NCBI RefSeq assembly: GCF_947260015.1
Contig: NZ_CAMYOM010000001.1
Span: 22,456 to 86,455 of the forward strand
DNA from: an uncultured Eudoraea sp.
GTDB taxonomy: Bacteria; Bacteroidota; Bacteroidia; Flavobacteriales; Flavobacteriaceae
Direction of reading: 5' to 3'
DNA length: 64,000 bases
Position numbers and translations under genes: made by a program. Of the stretch, positions 34,249 through 42,708 are shown piece after piece. Under the pieces are notes generated by a model. It made no database searches. It worked only from the letters and a program-made list of their open reading frames with translations, and was not told the DNA's origin. Position 1 is the first letter of the stretch; the number at the start of each line of letters is the position of its first letter.

Positions 34249-34869
34249 TTATATAATATCAGGATCTCCTTTGCCCACTCTAAGTACTTCCGGCACGTCG
34301 CCTGAAAGATCAATAACCGTAGATCCTATATTGCCTCCATATCCTCCATCAATTACAATATCTACTAAGTTATTCCATTTTTCAAAAATTAATTCAGGAT
34401 CTGTGGTGTATTCCAAAAGTTCATCTTCATCACGAATTGAGGTCGATACAATTGGGTTCCCTAATCCCTCAACCAAAGCCCTTGCAATATTATTGTCCGG
34501 GACTCTTATACCCACAGTCTTTCTTTTCTTAAAATCCTTAGGTAATTTACTGCTGCCGGGCAATACAAAAGTATAAGGGCCGGGAAGGGCTCGCTTAAGA
34601 ATCTTAAATATTGGAGTGTCTAATTGCCTCACATAATCTGAAAGATTACTAAGGTCGGCACAAATAAAGGACCAGTAAGCTTTTTCTAATTTTATTCCCT
34701 TTATACGAGCAATTTTTTCCATGGCTTTGGTACTTCTAATATCACAACCCAGGCCATAAACCGTATCCGTAGGATATATGATTAAACCACCTTTACGCAG
34801 GATGGATACCACCTTATCAATTTCTTTTGGATTAGGATTCTGCTCGTATATCTTAATGAATTCGGCCAT
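34249..34869 (-). CDS. Sua5/YciO/YrdC family threonylcarbamoyl-AMP synthase-like
   Basis: A 206-residue protein with the YrdC fold: GGLIIYPTDTVYGLGCDI, ARIKGIKLEKAYWSFICADLS, LPGPYTFVLPGSS and KKRKTVGIRVPDN, then PIVSTSIRDEDE. Family members bind tRNA and nucleotides, and TsaC/Sua5 makes L-threonylcarbamoyl-AMP for t6A37 in tRNAs. The length and the GLGCDI and TSIRDED variants are closer to the YciO subgroup of E. coli (206 residues), whose role is less certain. No Sua5 C-terminal domain is present. Confidence 0.88.
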   Translation of the reverse strand: MAEFIKIYEQNPNPKEIDKVVSILRKGGLIIYPTDTVYGLGCDIRSTKAMEKIARIKGIKLEKAYWSFICADLSNLSDYVRQLDTPIFKILKRALPGPYTFVLPGSSKLPKDFKKRKTVGIRVPDNNIARALVEGLGNPIVSTSIRDEDELLEYTTDPELIFEKWNNLVDIVIDGGYGGNIGSTVIDLSGDVPEVLRVGKGDPDII

Positions 34870-35208
34870 TTTCTTGCAGGATTTTTGGAATAAATATTAT
34901 TGTTTTCATGAGCAATATTATTAAAAAATAAAATGATCCTGAAAAAGGCCATTTTCCGCGTTAGAAATAGCCGGACGAGGAAATATAAGCTCAATATTCT
35001 CCATATCATCCATGTAGAATTTCAGGCACTCGTAAGGCCACATTAAATCCAATCAGGAATATAGGAACAAGGAAAACGATATTCTTATACATTGTATCAA
35101 ATTGGCCTGTTCTATTTACCAAAGATAATATGAAAAACTAATGGCTAGTTCTTAAATAGGTCACTGAGTAAATACCTGCATGAATATTAATATATAATCC
35201 CAGATTGT
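34870..35208. other. 339-bp gap without a convincing gene
   Basis: On the minus strand there is a TATCTTTG -7-like box (35127-35120) and, 28 bp further on, an ATG at 35092 opening a 28-codon ORF (MYKNIVFLVPIFLIGFNVAL...) that ends at 35006. It looks like a short signal or membrane peptide. It may be a real micro-protein, the relic of a longer gene, or chance. No stable hairpin or RNA gene is visible. Confidence 0.3.
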
Positions 35209-37536
35209 CTAACGATCAATGATTTCCAGTTTCGCAAATCGAAGCAGCAGCTTTTTTATATCGCCTTTTACAAATTGTATTTCCGCCTTTTTGTCATTCC
35301 CTGCTCCTTCAATACGCAATACCTTACCACGACCAAAACGAGTGTGATTTATCAAAGTACCCTCCGATAGATTTGGATCTATTGTATTTGTATTTCCAAT
35401 GGGCTTAGATAATTCCGGTTTAAGTTTTCTTAGTTTTCTTAGTTGATTTTTATTGGGTTTTCCAATACCTGGTGGAATACCATTTTCAGGCTTTAGCTGT
35501 CGCAGTCTTGATTTATCAACTTCACCAAAAATATCGGTATTAATTAAAGGTTTATATCGATACGTATCTACGGGAGTCAGGTTCTCCATATACTTATCCT
35601 CTATTTCTTCAATAAAACGACTGGGTTCGGCATCAATTAATTTACCCCAGCGATATCTGTTTTGTGTGTAGGTTAGATATGCCTGCTCCTCAGCACGGGT
35701 TAACGCAACATAAAAGAGTCTGCGCTCTTCTTCCAACTCACTACGTGTATTCATGCTCATTGCAGAAGGGAAAAGATCCTCTTCCATCCCAACAATATAA
35801 ACAAAAGGAAACTCTAATCCTTTTGCCATGTGAATGGTCATTAGAGCCACCCGATCATCATCACCGGTGTCCTTATCCAAATCCGTGGCCAATGCTACAT
35901 CTTCCAGAAACTCGGTAAGATCGCCTTTTGCATCCGCCAATTCCTTTTGCCCTTCAACAAAGTCTTTGATGCCATTTAATAATTCTTCTATATTCTCCAT
36001 TCGAGCAATACCCTCGGGAGTGCCGTCTTTTTTAAACTCCAGGAGGATGCCCGTTTTCTTAGCCACATGCTCGGCCAGAGTAAAAGCATCCGCACTCTCG
36101 TTCATAATCTGAAAACTCTTAATCATATTAGTAAAATCTTCGAGTTTTCTTTTTGTGCCTGTATTTATTTTTAAATCTATTTTATCTAAATTCTCCATTA
36201 CATCAAATATAGATCTTGAGTAATGGTTTGCCGCAACGGTTAGCCTATCTACTGTGGTTTGGCCAATCCCACGAGTGGGGTAATTTATAACTCTTTTTAA
36301 AGCTTCTTCATCCTTTGGGTTGATTACCAGCCTAAGATAGGATAACAAGTCCTTGATTTCCTTTCGCTGATAAAAAGAAAGTCCTCCATAAATTCTGTAC
36401 GGAATATCTCTTTTACGCAAGGCATCCTCAATGCCACGGGATTGGGAGTTTGTGCGATAAAGAACCGCAAAATCTCCATTTGCCCGCTGGTTTTGCATTT
36501 TATTTTCAAAAATAGAGCCTGCCACATATCTTCCTTCCTCAGCATCTGTTGTACTTCTGTGAACTTTTATTTTCGTACCCTCATCATTCGCTGTCCAAAC
36601 TACCTTTTCCAGTTGGTTCTTGTTGTTGGCAATGATCGAATTTGCGGCGTTAACTATATTTTTGGTAGAGCGGTAATTTTGCTCTAACCTATACACTGCA
36701 ACATCATCATAGTCCCGCTGAAAGTTTAAGATATTTGTTATGTTGGCGCCTCTGAAAGAATAAATACTCTGAGCGTCATCTCCTACAACGCAAATATTTT
36801 GAAAACGGTCAGCTAGCGCTTTTACAATAAGATATTGAGAGTGATTGGTATCCTGATACTCATCTACCAGAATATATCTGAACCTTTCCTGATATTTCAT
36901 TAAAACTTCCGGGAAACGGCTTAGTAGTTCATTGGTACGCAAAAGCAAGTCATCAAAATCCATTGCACCTGCTTTAAAGCATCGGTCCACGTAGTTTTGA
37001 TAAATGTCACCCAACCTCGGTCGCTTTGCCATGGCGTCTGCCTCCAACAATTCGGGATTTTGGAAGTAGGCTTTAACGGTTATTAGACTGTTTTTGTAAG
37101 ATGAAATACGATTTTGAATTTGTTTGTATTTATAAATGTCCTTGTCTAATCCCATTTCTTTAATTATCGATGAAATTAAACGCTGTGAATCCTGAGTGTC
37201 ATAAATCGTGTAATTACTTGGATAACCTAATTTATCACCATCAAAACGAAGTAAACGTGCGAAAATGGAGTGAAAAGTTCCCATCCATAAGTTCTTTGCT
37301 TCAGACCCGCCCACAATGCTGGCTATTCGCTTTTTCATTTCTCTCGCAGCCTTGTTGGTAAAGGTAAGTGCAAGAATATTAAAGGGATCAACACCCTGCT
37401 CCATTAAGTGGGCAATTCTAAATGTAAGAACCCGGGTTTTTCCTGAACCGGCACCTGCAATTACCATAAGTGGTCCTTCCTTGTGTAAAACAGGGCCTTT
37501 TTGAGCGTCATTTAAATCATCCAGAAAAGTATTCAA
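35209..37536 (-). CDS. UvrD/PcrA-type superfamily 1 DNA helicase
   Basis: A 775-residue 3'-5' helicase. Motif I is AGAGSGKT near residue 30, motif Ia LTFTNKAAREMKKR, motif II VDEYQDTN, motif III VGDDAQSIYSFRGA, motif IV YRTNSQSR, motif V MTIHMAKGLEFPFV and motif VI LFYVALTRAEEQAYL. The C-terminal tail LINHTRFGRGKVLRIEG...KKAEIQF is the Tudor-like domain by which PcrA/UvrD contacts RNA polymerase. It acts in nucleotide excision repair, mismatch repair and removal of stalled complexes. Start ATG at 37536. It has a separate, unlinked neighbourhood from uvrA. Confidence 0.95.
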   Translation of the reverse strand: MNTFLDDLNDAQKGPVLHKEGPLMVIAGAGSGKTRVLTFRIAHLMEQGVDPFNILALTFTNKAAREMKKRIASIVGGSEAKNLWMGTFHSIFARLLRFDGDKLGYPSNYTIYDTQDSQRLISSIIKEMGLDKDIYKYKQIQNRISSYKNSLITVKAYFQNPELLEADAMAKRPRLGDIYQNYVDRCFKAGAMDFDDLLLRTNELLSRFPEVLMKYQERFRYILVDEYQDTNHSQYLIVKALADRFQNICVVGDDAQSIYSFRGANITNILNFQRDYDDVAVYRLEQNYRSTKNIVNAANSIIANNKNQLEKVVWTANDEGTKIKVHRSTTDAEEGRYVAGSIFENKMQNQRANGDFAVLYRTNSQSRGIEDALRKRDIPYRIYGGLSFYQRKEIKDLLSYLRLVINPKDEEALKRVINYPTRGIGQTTVDRLTVAANHYSRSIFDVMENLDKIDLKINTGTKRKLEDFTNMIKSFQIMNESADAFTLAEHVAKKTGILLEFKKDGTPEGIARMENIEELLNGIKDFVEGQKELADAKGDLTEFLEDVALATDLDKDTGDDDRVALMTIHMAKGLEFPFVYIVGMEEDLFPSAMSMNTRSELEEERRLFYVALTRAEEQAYLTYTQNRYRWGKLIDAEPSRFIEEIEDKYMENLTPVDTYRYKPLINTDIFGEVDKSRLRQLKPENGIPPGIGKPNKNQLRKLRKLKPELSKPIGNTNTIDPNLSEGTLINHTRFGRGKVLRIEGAGNDKKAEIQFVKGDIKKLLLRFAKLEIIDR

Positions 37537-37664
37537 GTTAGATGCATTTTATTAAGTGAATTTAGCCATAATTAACCTCATGAAAAAGTTATAATCTAAT
37601 ATTTCTAAACTTTGACTTCTTATTGTCTGCTATTCTTATATCTTTAGAAAATCTATTGAACTAC

Positions 37665-38032
37665 ATGTCAAAAAAAAAAATTTTAACTTCGCATTGGGCC
37701 TTTTATTCGAATTTACTTCTTTGCATTCACAAACATTAGAATCGGATCCGTTATAGATCCAATACTTATAAGTGCAAAAATTATCGATGGCCTGCAAACT
37801 ATTATGAGCAGAGAAGCTGATCATGCCAATGAGCTTGCTGTCATCTCCGGTGGTAACATTAAAAATGGGGTCCGTTTTAATAGTATTCATGAAAGTACTG
37901 AAATGATTGGTACAATATGGTCACTGGATTAGGGTACGTAACAATACCCCAAATATTTTAATTGATGATAACGGTTTAATACTAGGTGTAAAAACGCTTA
38001 AGGAAATGAGCCTGGATTTCTTAAATATGTAA
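37665..38032 (+). pseudogene. Collapsed M20-family amidohydrolase gene
   Basis: Three pieces of one exported amidohydrolase remain. First, an ATG at 37665 followed by an 11-base A tract; adding one base there gives a signal-peptide-like reading (KKKNFNFALGLLF...SLHSQ). Second, 37735-37932 reads SVIDPILISAKIIDGLQTIM, then AVISGGNIKNGVRFNSIHES and MIGTIWSLD, a close match to the M20 dimerisation domain. Third, in another frame, 37931-38032 reads RVRNNTPNILIDDNGLILGV and KTLKEMSLDFLNM, the end of the metal-binding domain. Most of the catalytic domain is gone and the frames disagree. Family identification rests on my recall of HipO-like amidohydrolases. Confidence 0.75.
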
Positions 38033-38201
38033 GATTGAATTTTCTACCGGCCTTTAATTCGATCATTTAGTATAAACATTCTATATTAGAATACAATTAT
38101 TTGACAAAGAAACAATTTGAGAAACTTTAAATAAGTTATTTTTGTGTCACATTTTATAAGCAGGATTAAAAATCCTATTTTTTAATTAATATAAATTCCC
38201 T

Positions 38202-38975
38202 ATGAATAGAATTACTTTATCATTACTCCTTTTAGTTTTGACAGGAACTACCTTGCATGCGCAAAATAAAAAAGAGCTAAGAGCTCAGCTTAACACCTTG
38301 AATTCGGAGTTGGAAAGTACTAAGACTGAACTTTTAGAATCGAAAAAAAATGAAAAAATAAGTGCAGCCAGGGCAGATTCTTTTGAAAGTCAGTTACAGG
38401 GATTGGAGGAAAACAATGCCACTCTATTACAAAACTTAAATAACTTCACCGCGCAATCTAGTAACAAGCAGGACAACCTCGGCAATGTAATGACAAGCCT
38501 GAGAAAGAAAGAAGGCGAACTGAAATTTATTAAAGACGCATTAACCAGCAATGACTCAATTTCTCTGCTCGTGCTTACCAATTTCAAGCAAACCTTGGGG
38601 GAAAATGCTAATATAAAAGTTGAACGTGGATCAGTTGTTGTAATTATGGATCATACCTCTTTATTTGGAGCCAATACTAACAAGACAGAATTACAAGCCG
38701 GAGCTACAGAATCTCTGAGTAAAATAGCAGGCGTAATTAAGGCTAATCCTGATATGGCTGTCACTCTTGAATTCCATACCGATGATGCTCTCAGCTGGGA
38801 TATTGTCTATGGACAGGCTGCTTCGATAACCAAAATTATTGGCCCTACTGCAAATGTTAAAGCAGAGCGAATTTTGGTCTCCAGAAAAACAGATTTATCC
38901 AATTCTTTATATATTAGGCTTCACCCCAATTTCAATTTATTCTACATTGACGTAAGACAAAATATGAAGAAATGA
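38202..38975 (+). CDS. Degenerate OmpA-like coiled-coil protein
   Basis: A 257-residue exported protein with a cleavable signal (MNRITLSLLLLVLTGTTLHA, cut before QNK) instead of a lipobox. A coiled coil covers about residues 22-115, and the C-terminal part aligns by eye with the OmpA lipoprotein at 33351: EFHTDDALSWDIVYGQAASI corresponds to its EGHTDDVPY...NWDLSVKRATAV. The peptidoglycan-contacting Arg of the LSxxRA motif is replaced by Gln and the intervening loop is shorter. Wall binding is therefore doubtful. The ATG at 38202 follows 170 bp after the amidohydrolase relic. Confidence 0.72.
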   Translation: MNRITLSLLLLVLTGTTLHAQNKKELRAQLNTLNSELESTKTELLESKKNEKISAARADSFESQLQGLEENNATLLQNLNNFTAQSSNKQDNLGNVMTSLRKKEGELKFIKDALTSNDSISLLVLTNFKQTLGENANIKVERGSVVVIMDHTSLFGANTNKTELQAGATESLSKIAGVIKANPDMAVTLEFHTDDALSWDIVYGQAASITKIIGPTANVKAERILVSRKTDLSNSLYIRLHPNFNLFYIDVRQNMKK

Positions 38976-39092
38976 AAGAAGGAATCCTCGGATATGGTTA
39001 TAATGCAACTTTCCTGTTAAGATAAAATACTGCTATAATTTTTTAAATAATCTGACGTTCTACATCCATAAACCAAACTAAATATCAAAAAC

Positions 39093-39611
39093 ATGAGTGG
39101 GGACGGAATTTTTCAACTATTCGCATATTTATTACCGGCCGTGGTAACCGGAGCCATAGCTTTTTATTTTTTTAGACTACATACCAGAAACGAGGAAGGT
39201 CGCAGAAGATTTTTACTTCACAAAGATGCGCAAAAAGATGCCATGCCTATACGCTTGCAAGCCTATGAAAGGATGGCACTGTTTTTAGAGCGCATATCAA
39301 TACCCAGTCTTGTAGTGCGAGTTGCGCCAAAATCTGCTGAGAAAAATGCTTATGAGCAATTATTGATTCGAAGTATTGAAAACGAATTTGATCACAATTT
39401 GTCGCAACAGATCTATATGAGTGATGATTGTTGGAATATTATAAAAGCTGCTAAAAATGCTACAATTCAATCCATAAGAAAAGTCGGAATGAGTGAATCT
39501 GACTCCGCTGACAAGTTGCGTGAAGATATTCTCAATGAAACTATGGATAAACAATCCCCTTCTGCAACAGCACTTGCATATGTGAAAAAGGAAATTGGAG
39601 AAATTTGGTGA
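39093..39611 (+). CDS. DUF7935-like membrane-anchored protein
   Basis: A 172-residue protein with one N-terminal membrane helix (FQLFAYLLPAVVTGAIAFYFF) followed by a soluble helical part with RRRFLLHKDAQKDAMPIRLQAYERM and LIRSIENEFDHNLSQQIYMSDDCW. It strongly resembles a conserved flavobacterial family I recall as DUF7935; no function has been assigned. The soluble part should face the cytoplasm, given the positive charges after the helix (RLHTRNEEGRRR). Convergent with the patatin gene, 20 bp away. Confidence 0.65.
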   Translation: MSGDGIFQLFAYLLPAVVTGAIAFYFFRLHTRNEEGRRRFLLHKDAQKDAMPIRLQAYERMALFLERISIPSLVVRVAPKSAEKNAYEQLLIRSIENEFDHNLSQQIYMSDDCWNIIKAAKNATIQSIRKVGMSESDSADKLREDILNETMDKQSPSATALAYVKKEIGEIW

Positions 39612-39631
39612 TTGGTTTAAAGGAATATGAA

Positions 39632-40540
39632 TTACTGTTCCGGTTCAAAAGCACTTATTTCTACATTTTTAGTCTTTGCAAACTCATATCCCTTTTCCCA
39701 CCAGGATGTCATTTTCTCCTTATCGAAGATTAGTGAATTTGTGGTCAACACTGTAGGGGTGTAATATAAATTGATTATTGCATTATTATTATTGGCAACA
39801 TATTTTCCAATTCTGATATTCTGACGCTCAATTCTATCCAACATAAATGCAAACATACTGGTCAAGAGCGAAAATGCATTCTTGGAAGGCATTCTGTTAA
39901 AGTGAGTTACTTCAGTATGTAAAATAATTGCGTCTACTTCTGTTGCCCCTCTCATAATAGCCTCTTCAATAGGGACCATACTTCCAAGTCCTCCATCAGC
40001 ATACTCGCAACCTTCTTTTCGTACCAGGCTCATAAAAGGCGTATAATTGCAAGAAATCCAAATCCATTCACAAAAATCCTCATATTCAAAATCTTTAATG
40101 GATTTATACTCCACCGCATTTAAAGAGAGATTGGAAACTGTAACTACAATATCCTTTGGTCCGGATTTAAGAATCTCAAATTCTTCAGGCGTGATAGTAT
40201 TTTTTATAAGTTCCAAAAGATTGAGGCTTTCGCCAAAAGTTTTGCTACCCCTGTAAAAATTCTTTAGCACATTCCAGTGGTTTATACCAATATTTGCCAC
40301 ACCATATTTATTTTGAATCACAAAAGGGCAGTTGCTAAAGATACTGTCCTGATTTACTGAAGTATAAACATCCTTTATTTTTTGAATCTTTTGAAGTGCC
40401 AAATGTGAAATTAGCAAGCTACCTGTAGATGTCCCAAGGAAAAGGTCATAATTGTGACCTAATTCCTGCATTAGGTATTGGGCAACCCCACCTGCAAAGG
40501 CCCCTTTACTTCCACCCCCGGATATGACTAAAGCTCTCAT
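39632..40540 (-). CDS. Patatin-like phospholipase
   Basis: A 302-residue patatin-fold acyl hydrolase. The oxyanion-hole motif GGGSKGAFAGG is at residues 8-18, the nucleophile elbow is GTSTG (about 38-42) and the catalytic Asp is in DGGLGS. These form the Ser-Asp dyad of the family, which hydrolyses phospholipids or other lipids. No signal peptide, so it is cytosolic or membrane-peripheral. Its ATG overlaps the stop of the upstream M1 peptidase gene (ATGA), showing translational coupling. Confidence 0.92.
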   Translation of the reverse strand: MRALVISGGGSKGAFAGGVAQYLMQELGHNYDLFLGTSTGSLLISHLALQKIQKIKDVYTSVNQDSIFSNCPFVIQNKYGVANIGINHWNVLKNFYRGSKTFGESLNLLELIKNTITPEEFEILKSGPKDIVVTVSNLSLNAVEYKSIKDFEYEDFCEWIWISCNYTPFMSLVRKEGCEYADGGLGSMVPIEEAIMRGATEVDAIILHTEVTHFNRMPSKNAFSLLTSMFAFMLDRIERQNIRIGKYVANNNNAIINLYYTPTVLTTNSLIFDKEKMTSWWEKGYEFAKTKNVEISAFEPEQ

Positions 40541-42627
40541 TCTACCTCCAGTTTACTTTTTATATAACGCAATTCTTTTTCATTTAGTTCTTCGGACAAT
40601 TTAAGTAATCGCTCCTTTTGTTTGTCATCTTTTAATAACTTTTCTATCAAGTTTCTGGCAAAATTTCTGAATTGCCAGGAATGATGAATTGAGGCATCAA
40701 CTAAATCCAGTAGATTTTGATCTGTCAAAGGAAAAACCTCAGCCAGCAAAGAAAAGGCATTCTGCCGTACTTCAAAAGAATATTTAGCTGAGGTATATCC
40801 AAATAATTCCTCGGTATAACCTGCTTTCTGTACATCATTTAAATAGTCTTTCGTTAATACCGCCAAAAACAACCAAAGCAAACGTACATTTTTATTGGGT
40901 AGGCCTATAACTCCCTTAGTTCTTTCCAAATATGCTATTCTATCATTTGGATATGATATCCACAAACGGTAAAGAGCATTTTCAATTGTAATATAACTTT
41001 TATCCTGCAATAATGATTCAAATTGATTTTTAAGTCCGGAAGGTATTCTATCGGTTGTAATACACAAAGCCTGTCTTGTCTTCAAGTCTTTAGTAGTAAA
41101 TGCATTTTTTAAAAAACTTTCGGACAGAGATTTATGATAGTCCAGGATGATATTTTCTTTTATCCTGGTTGATAAATTATTATCCCATAACTTTTTAATT
41201 AGTTGTTCATTATTGGTATTACTGGATGTCAATTCCCATTGAAGGTCAAAATAAGTTTGCAAATCAGTTGAAGATGCTGCGAGTAATTTCTTTACCTTTT
41301 CAAAAGGAAATTGTGTTCCTTTTAACCAAACTTGTACAAATTCTAACAGGTCCATTTCACTTACTAATTCCATCTCCGAGATAAAATCAGATATAGTCAC
41401 ATTGGAATACTGATATTTATTTAAATACGCCTGAATACCTTCTTTAAATGCCTTATCGCCTAGCTTATCTCTAAGAATATGAAGTGCCCAGGCGCCTTTT
41501 TCATAAAAGGTTAAACTACTGGCTTTAGGATTCGTTAACGCTTCACCTTTTCCCTGGTTGGATAATTTTTGCAATTGTTTGGCAGATTCGTAAAGCTTCC
41601 AATAAAAATAATCATCGCCGAATAGTTTTTTTTCTGCCAGCAGTGCATAATATGTGGCAAATCCTTCATGAAGCCAATGATGATTCCCATCTTTTTCAGT
41701 TACCAGATTCCCGAACCACTGATGGGCCATTTCATGAGCGTTCACATTTACATAATTCTTATCCACAAAAGCGACACTGTCTATTACAAATCCATCAGAA
41801 AAAATAGTAGTCCCGGTATTCTCCATCCCCGAATATAAAAAATCACGCACAGGTATCTGTTTGTAATTCTGCCACGGATATGCTATCCCGATTTCATTAG
41901 AAAGAAAATCAAAAATTTCCCCGCTATACCTGTAGGTTGGTTCTTCTTTTAAGCTGTCCCCGGGATAGTAATAAAGCTCTATAGGTATTCCACTCTTACT
42001 AATAAACCTCTTACTTTTATAATTCCCAATTGCAAAAGCCAGCAGATAACTGCTCATTGGCTTGTTCATATCAAAGAACCAGGTTCTCAGCGATTCTTTT
42101 AAAAGCGTATCTTTTAATTTACCATTTGCAATAACTTCATAATCTTTATCAAAAGTGAGACTAAGATCAAACTCAACTTTCTCATTCATATCATCAAAAC
42201 TGGGAAGCCAGTGACTGGTATATTTTCCCTGACCCTGAGTCCATATTTGATTATTATTAGGAATTGAGTCTTCCCATCCTAAAAAGTAAACCGTTTGCTT
42301 TGGAATTGTAGAATAATCCAGTGTTAACTTATACGTTTTGTCTGCTTTAAGTTTTTTATAAAAAAATAGTTTTTCTTTAGTATTTGTATTTCGCACTTTT
42401 TTGCCGTTCAATAAAACAGATGAAAACTCCATGTTTTTGGCATCTAAAAAAACAGAATCCGTCTTTTTGAGTACTTTAAACGAATAAGTTACTTTACCAT
42501 TTAATCTTTTATAACCCGGATCTGGAATTATATCAACATCCGCTTTAAAGAAATCAACTGAAGGCTGCGGCTGACTAAATAAAAAACCCGTAAAAAGAAT
42601 GAATAAAAGTAAATTAGTAAACTTCAT
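40537..42627 (-). CDS. M1-family zinc aminopeptidase (exported)
   Basis: A 696-residue metallopeptidase with signal peptide MKFTNLLLFILFTGFLFSQ. The zinc motif HEMAHQWFGN starts at H298, the third ligand is E321 in HEGFA, and the GxMEN exopeptidase motif is YSGMEN at 265-270. Aminopeptidases of this type remove N-terminal residues from peptides in the periplasm. A helical C-terminal domain follows (about 440-696), with HEAT-like repeats. The patatin gene starts within its stop codon. Compare the protein at 24793, where the same fold has lost these residues. Confidence 0.93.
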   Translation of the reverse strand: MKFTNLLLFILFTGFLFSQPQPSVDFFKADVDIIPDPGYKRLNGKVTYSFKVLKKTDSVFLDAKNMEFSSVLLNGKKVRNTNTKEKLFFYKKLKADKTYKLTLDYSTIPKQTVYFLGWEDSIPNNNQIWTQGQGKYTSHWLPSFDDMNEKVEFDLSLTFDKDYEVIANGKLKDTLLKESLRTWFFDMNKPMSSYLLAFAIGNYKSKRFISKSGIPIELYYYPGDSLKEEPTYRYSGEIFDFLSNEIGIAYPWQNYKQIPVRDFLYSGMENTGTTIFSDGFVIDSVAFVDKNYVNVNAHEMAHQWFGNLVTEKDGNHHWLHEGFATYYALLAEKKLFGDDYFYWKLYESAKQLQKLSNQGKGEALTNPKASSLTFYEKGAWALHILRDKLGDKAFKEGIQAYLNKYQYSNVTISDFISEMELVSEMDLLEFVQVWLKGTQFPFEKVKKLLAASSTDLQTYFDLQWELTSSNTNNEQLIKKLWDNNLSTRIKENIILDYHKSLSESFLKNAFTTKDLKTRQALCITTDRIPSGLKNQFESLLQDKSYITIENALYRLWISYPNDRIAYLERTKGVIGLPNKNVRLLWLFLAVLTKDYLNDVQKAGYTEELFGYTSAKYSFEVRQNAFSLLAEVFPLTDQNLLDLVDASIHHSWQFRNFARNLIEKLLKDDKQKERLLKLSEELNEKELRYIKSKLEVE

Positions 42628-42708
42628 AATTGTTATTGTACAATTGTCAGACCAAAATTAGCATTTTGTGGTATTGCAGTTGTATGCAGTAACCATTATT
42701 TTCGTTCC

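Noticed and set aside
35453-37504. Several plus-strand ORFs of 60-90 codons within the helicase gene
   Set aside because: All are antisense shadows of the UvrD/PcrA reading frame, which contains every helicase motif.
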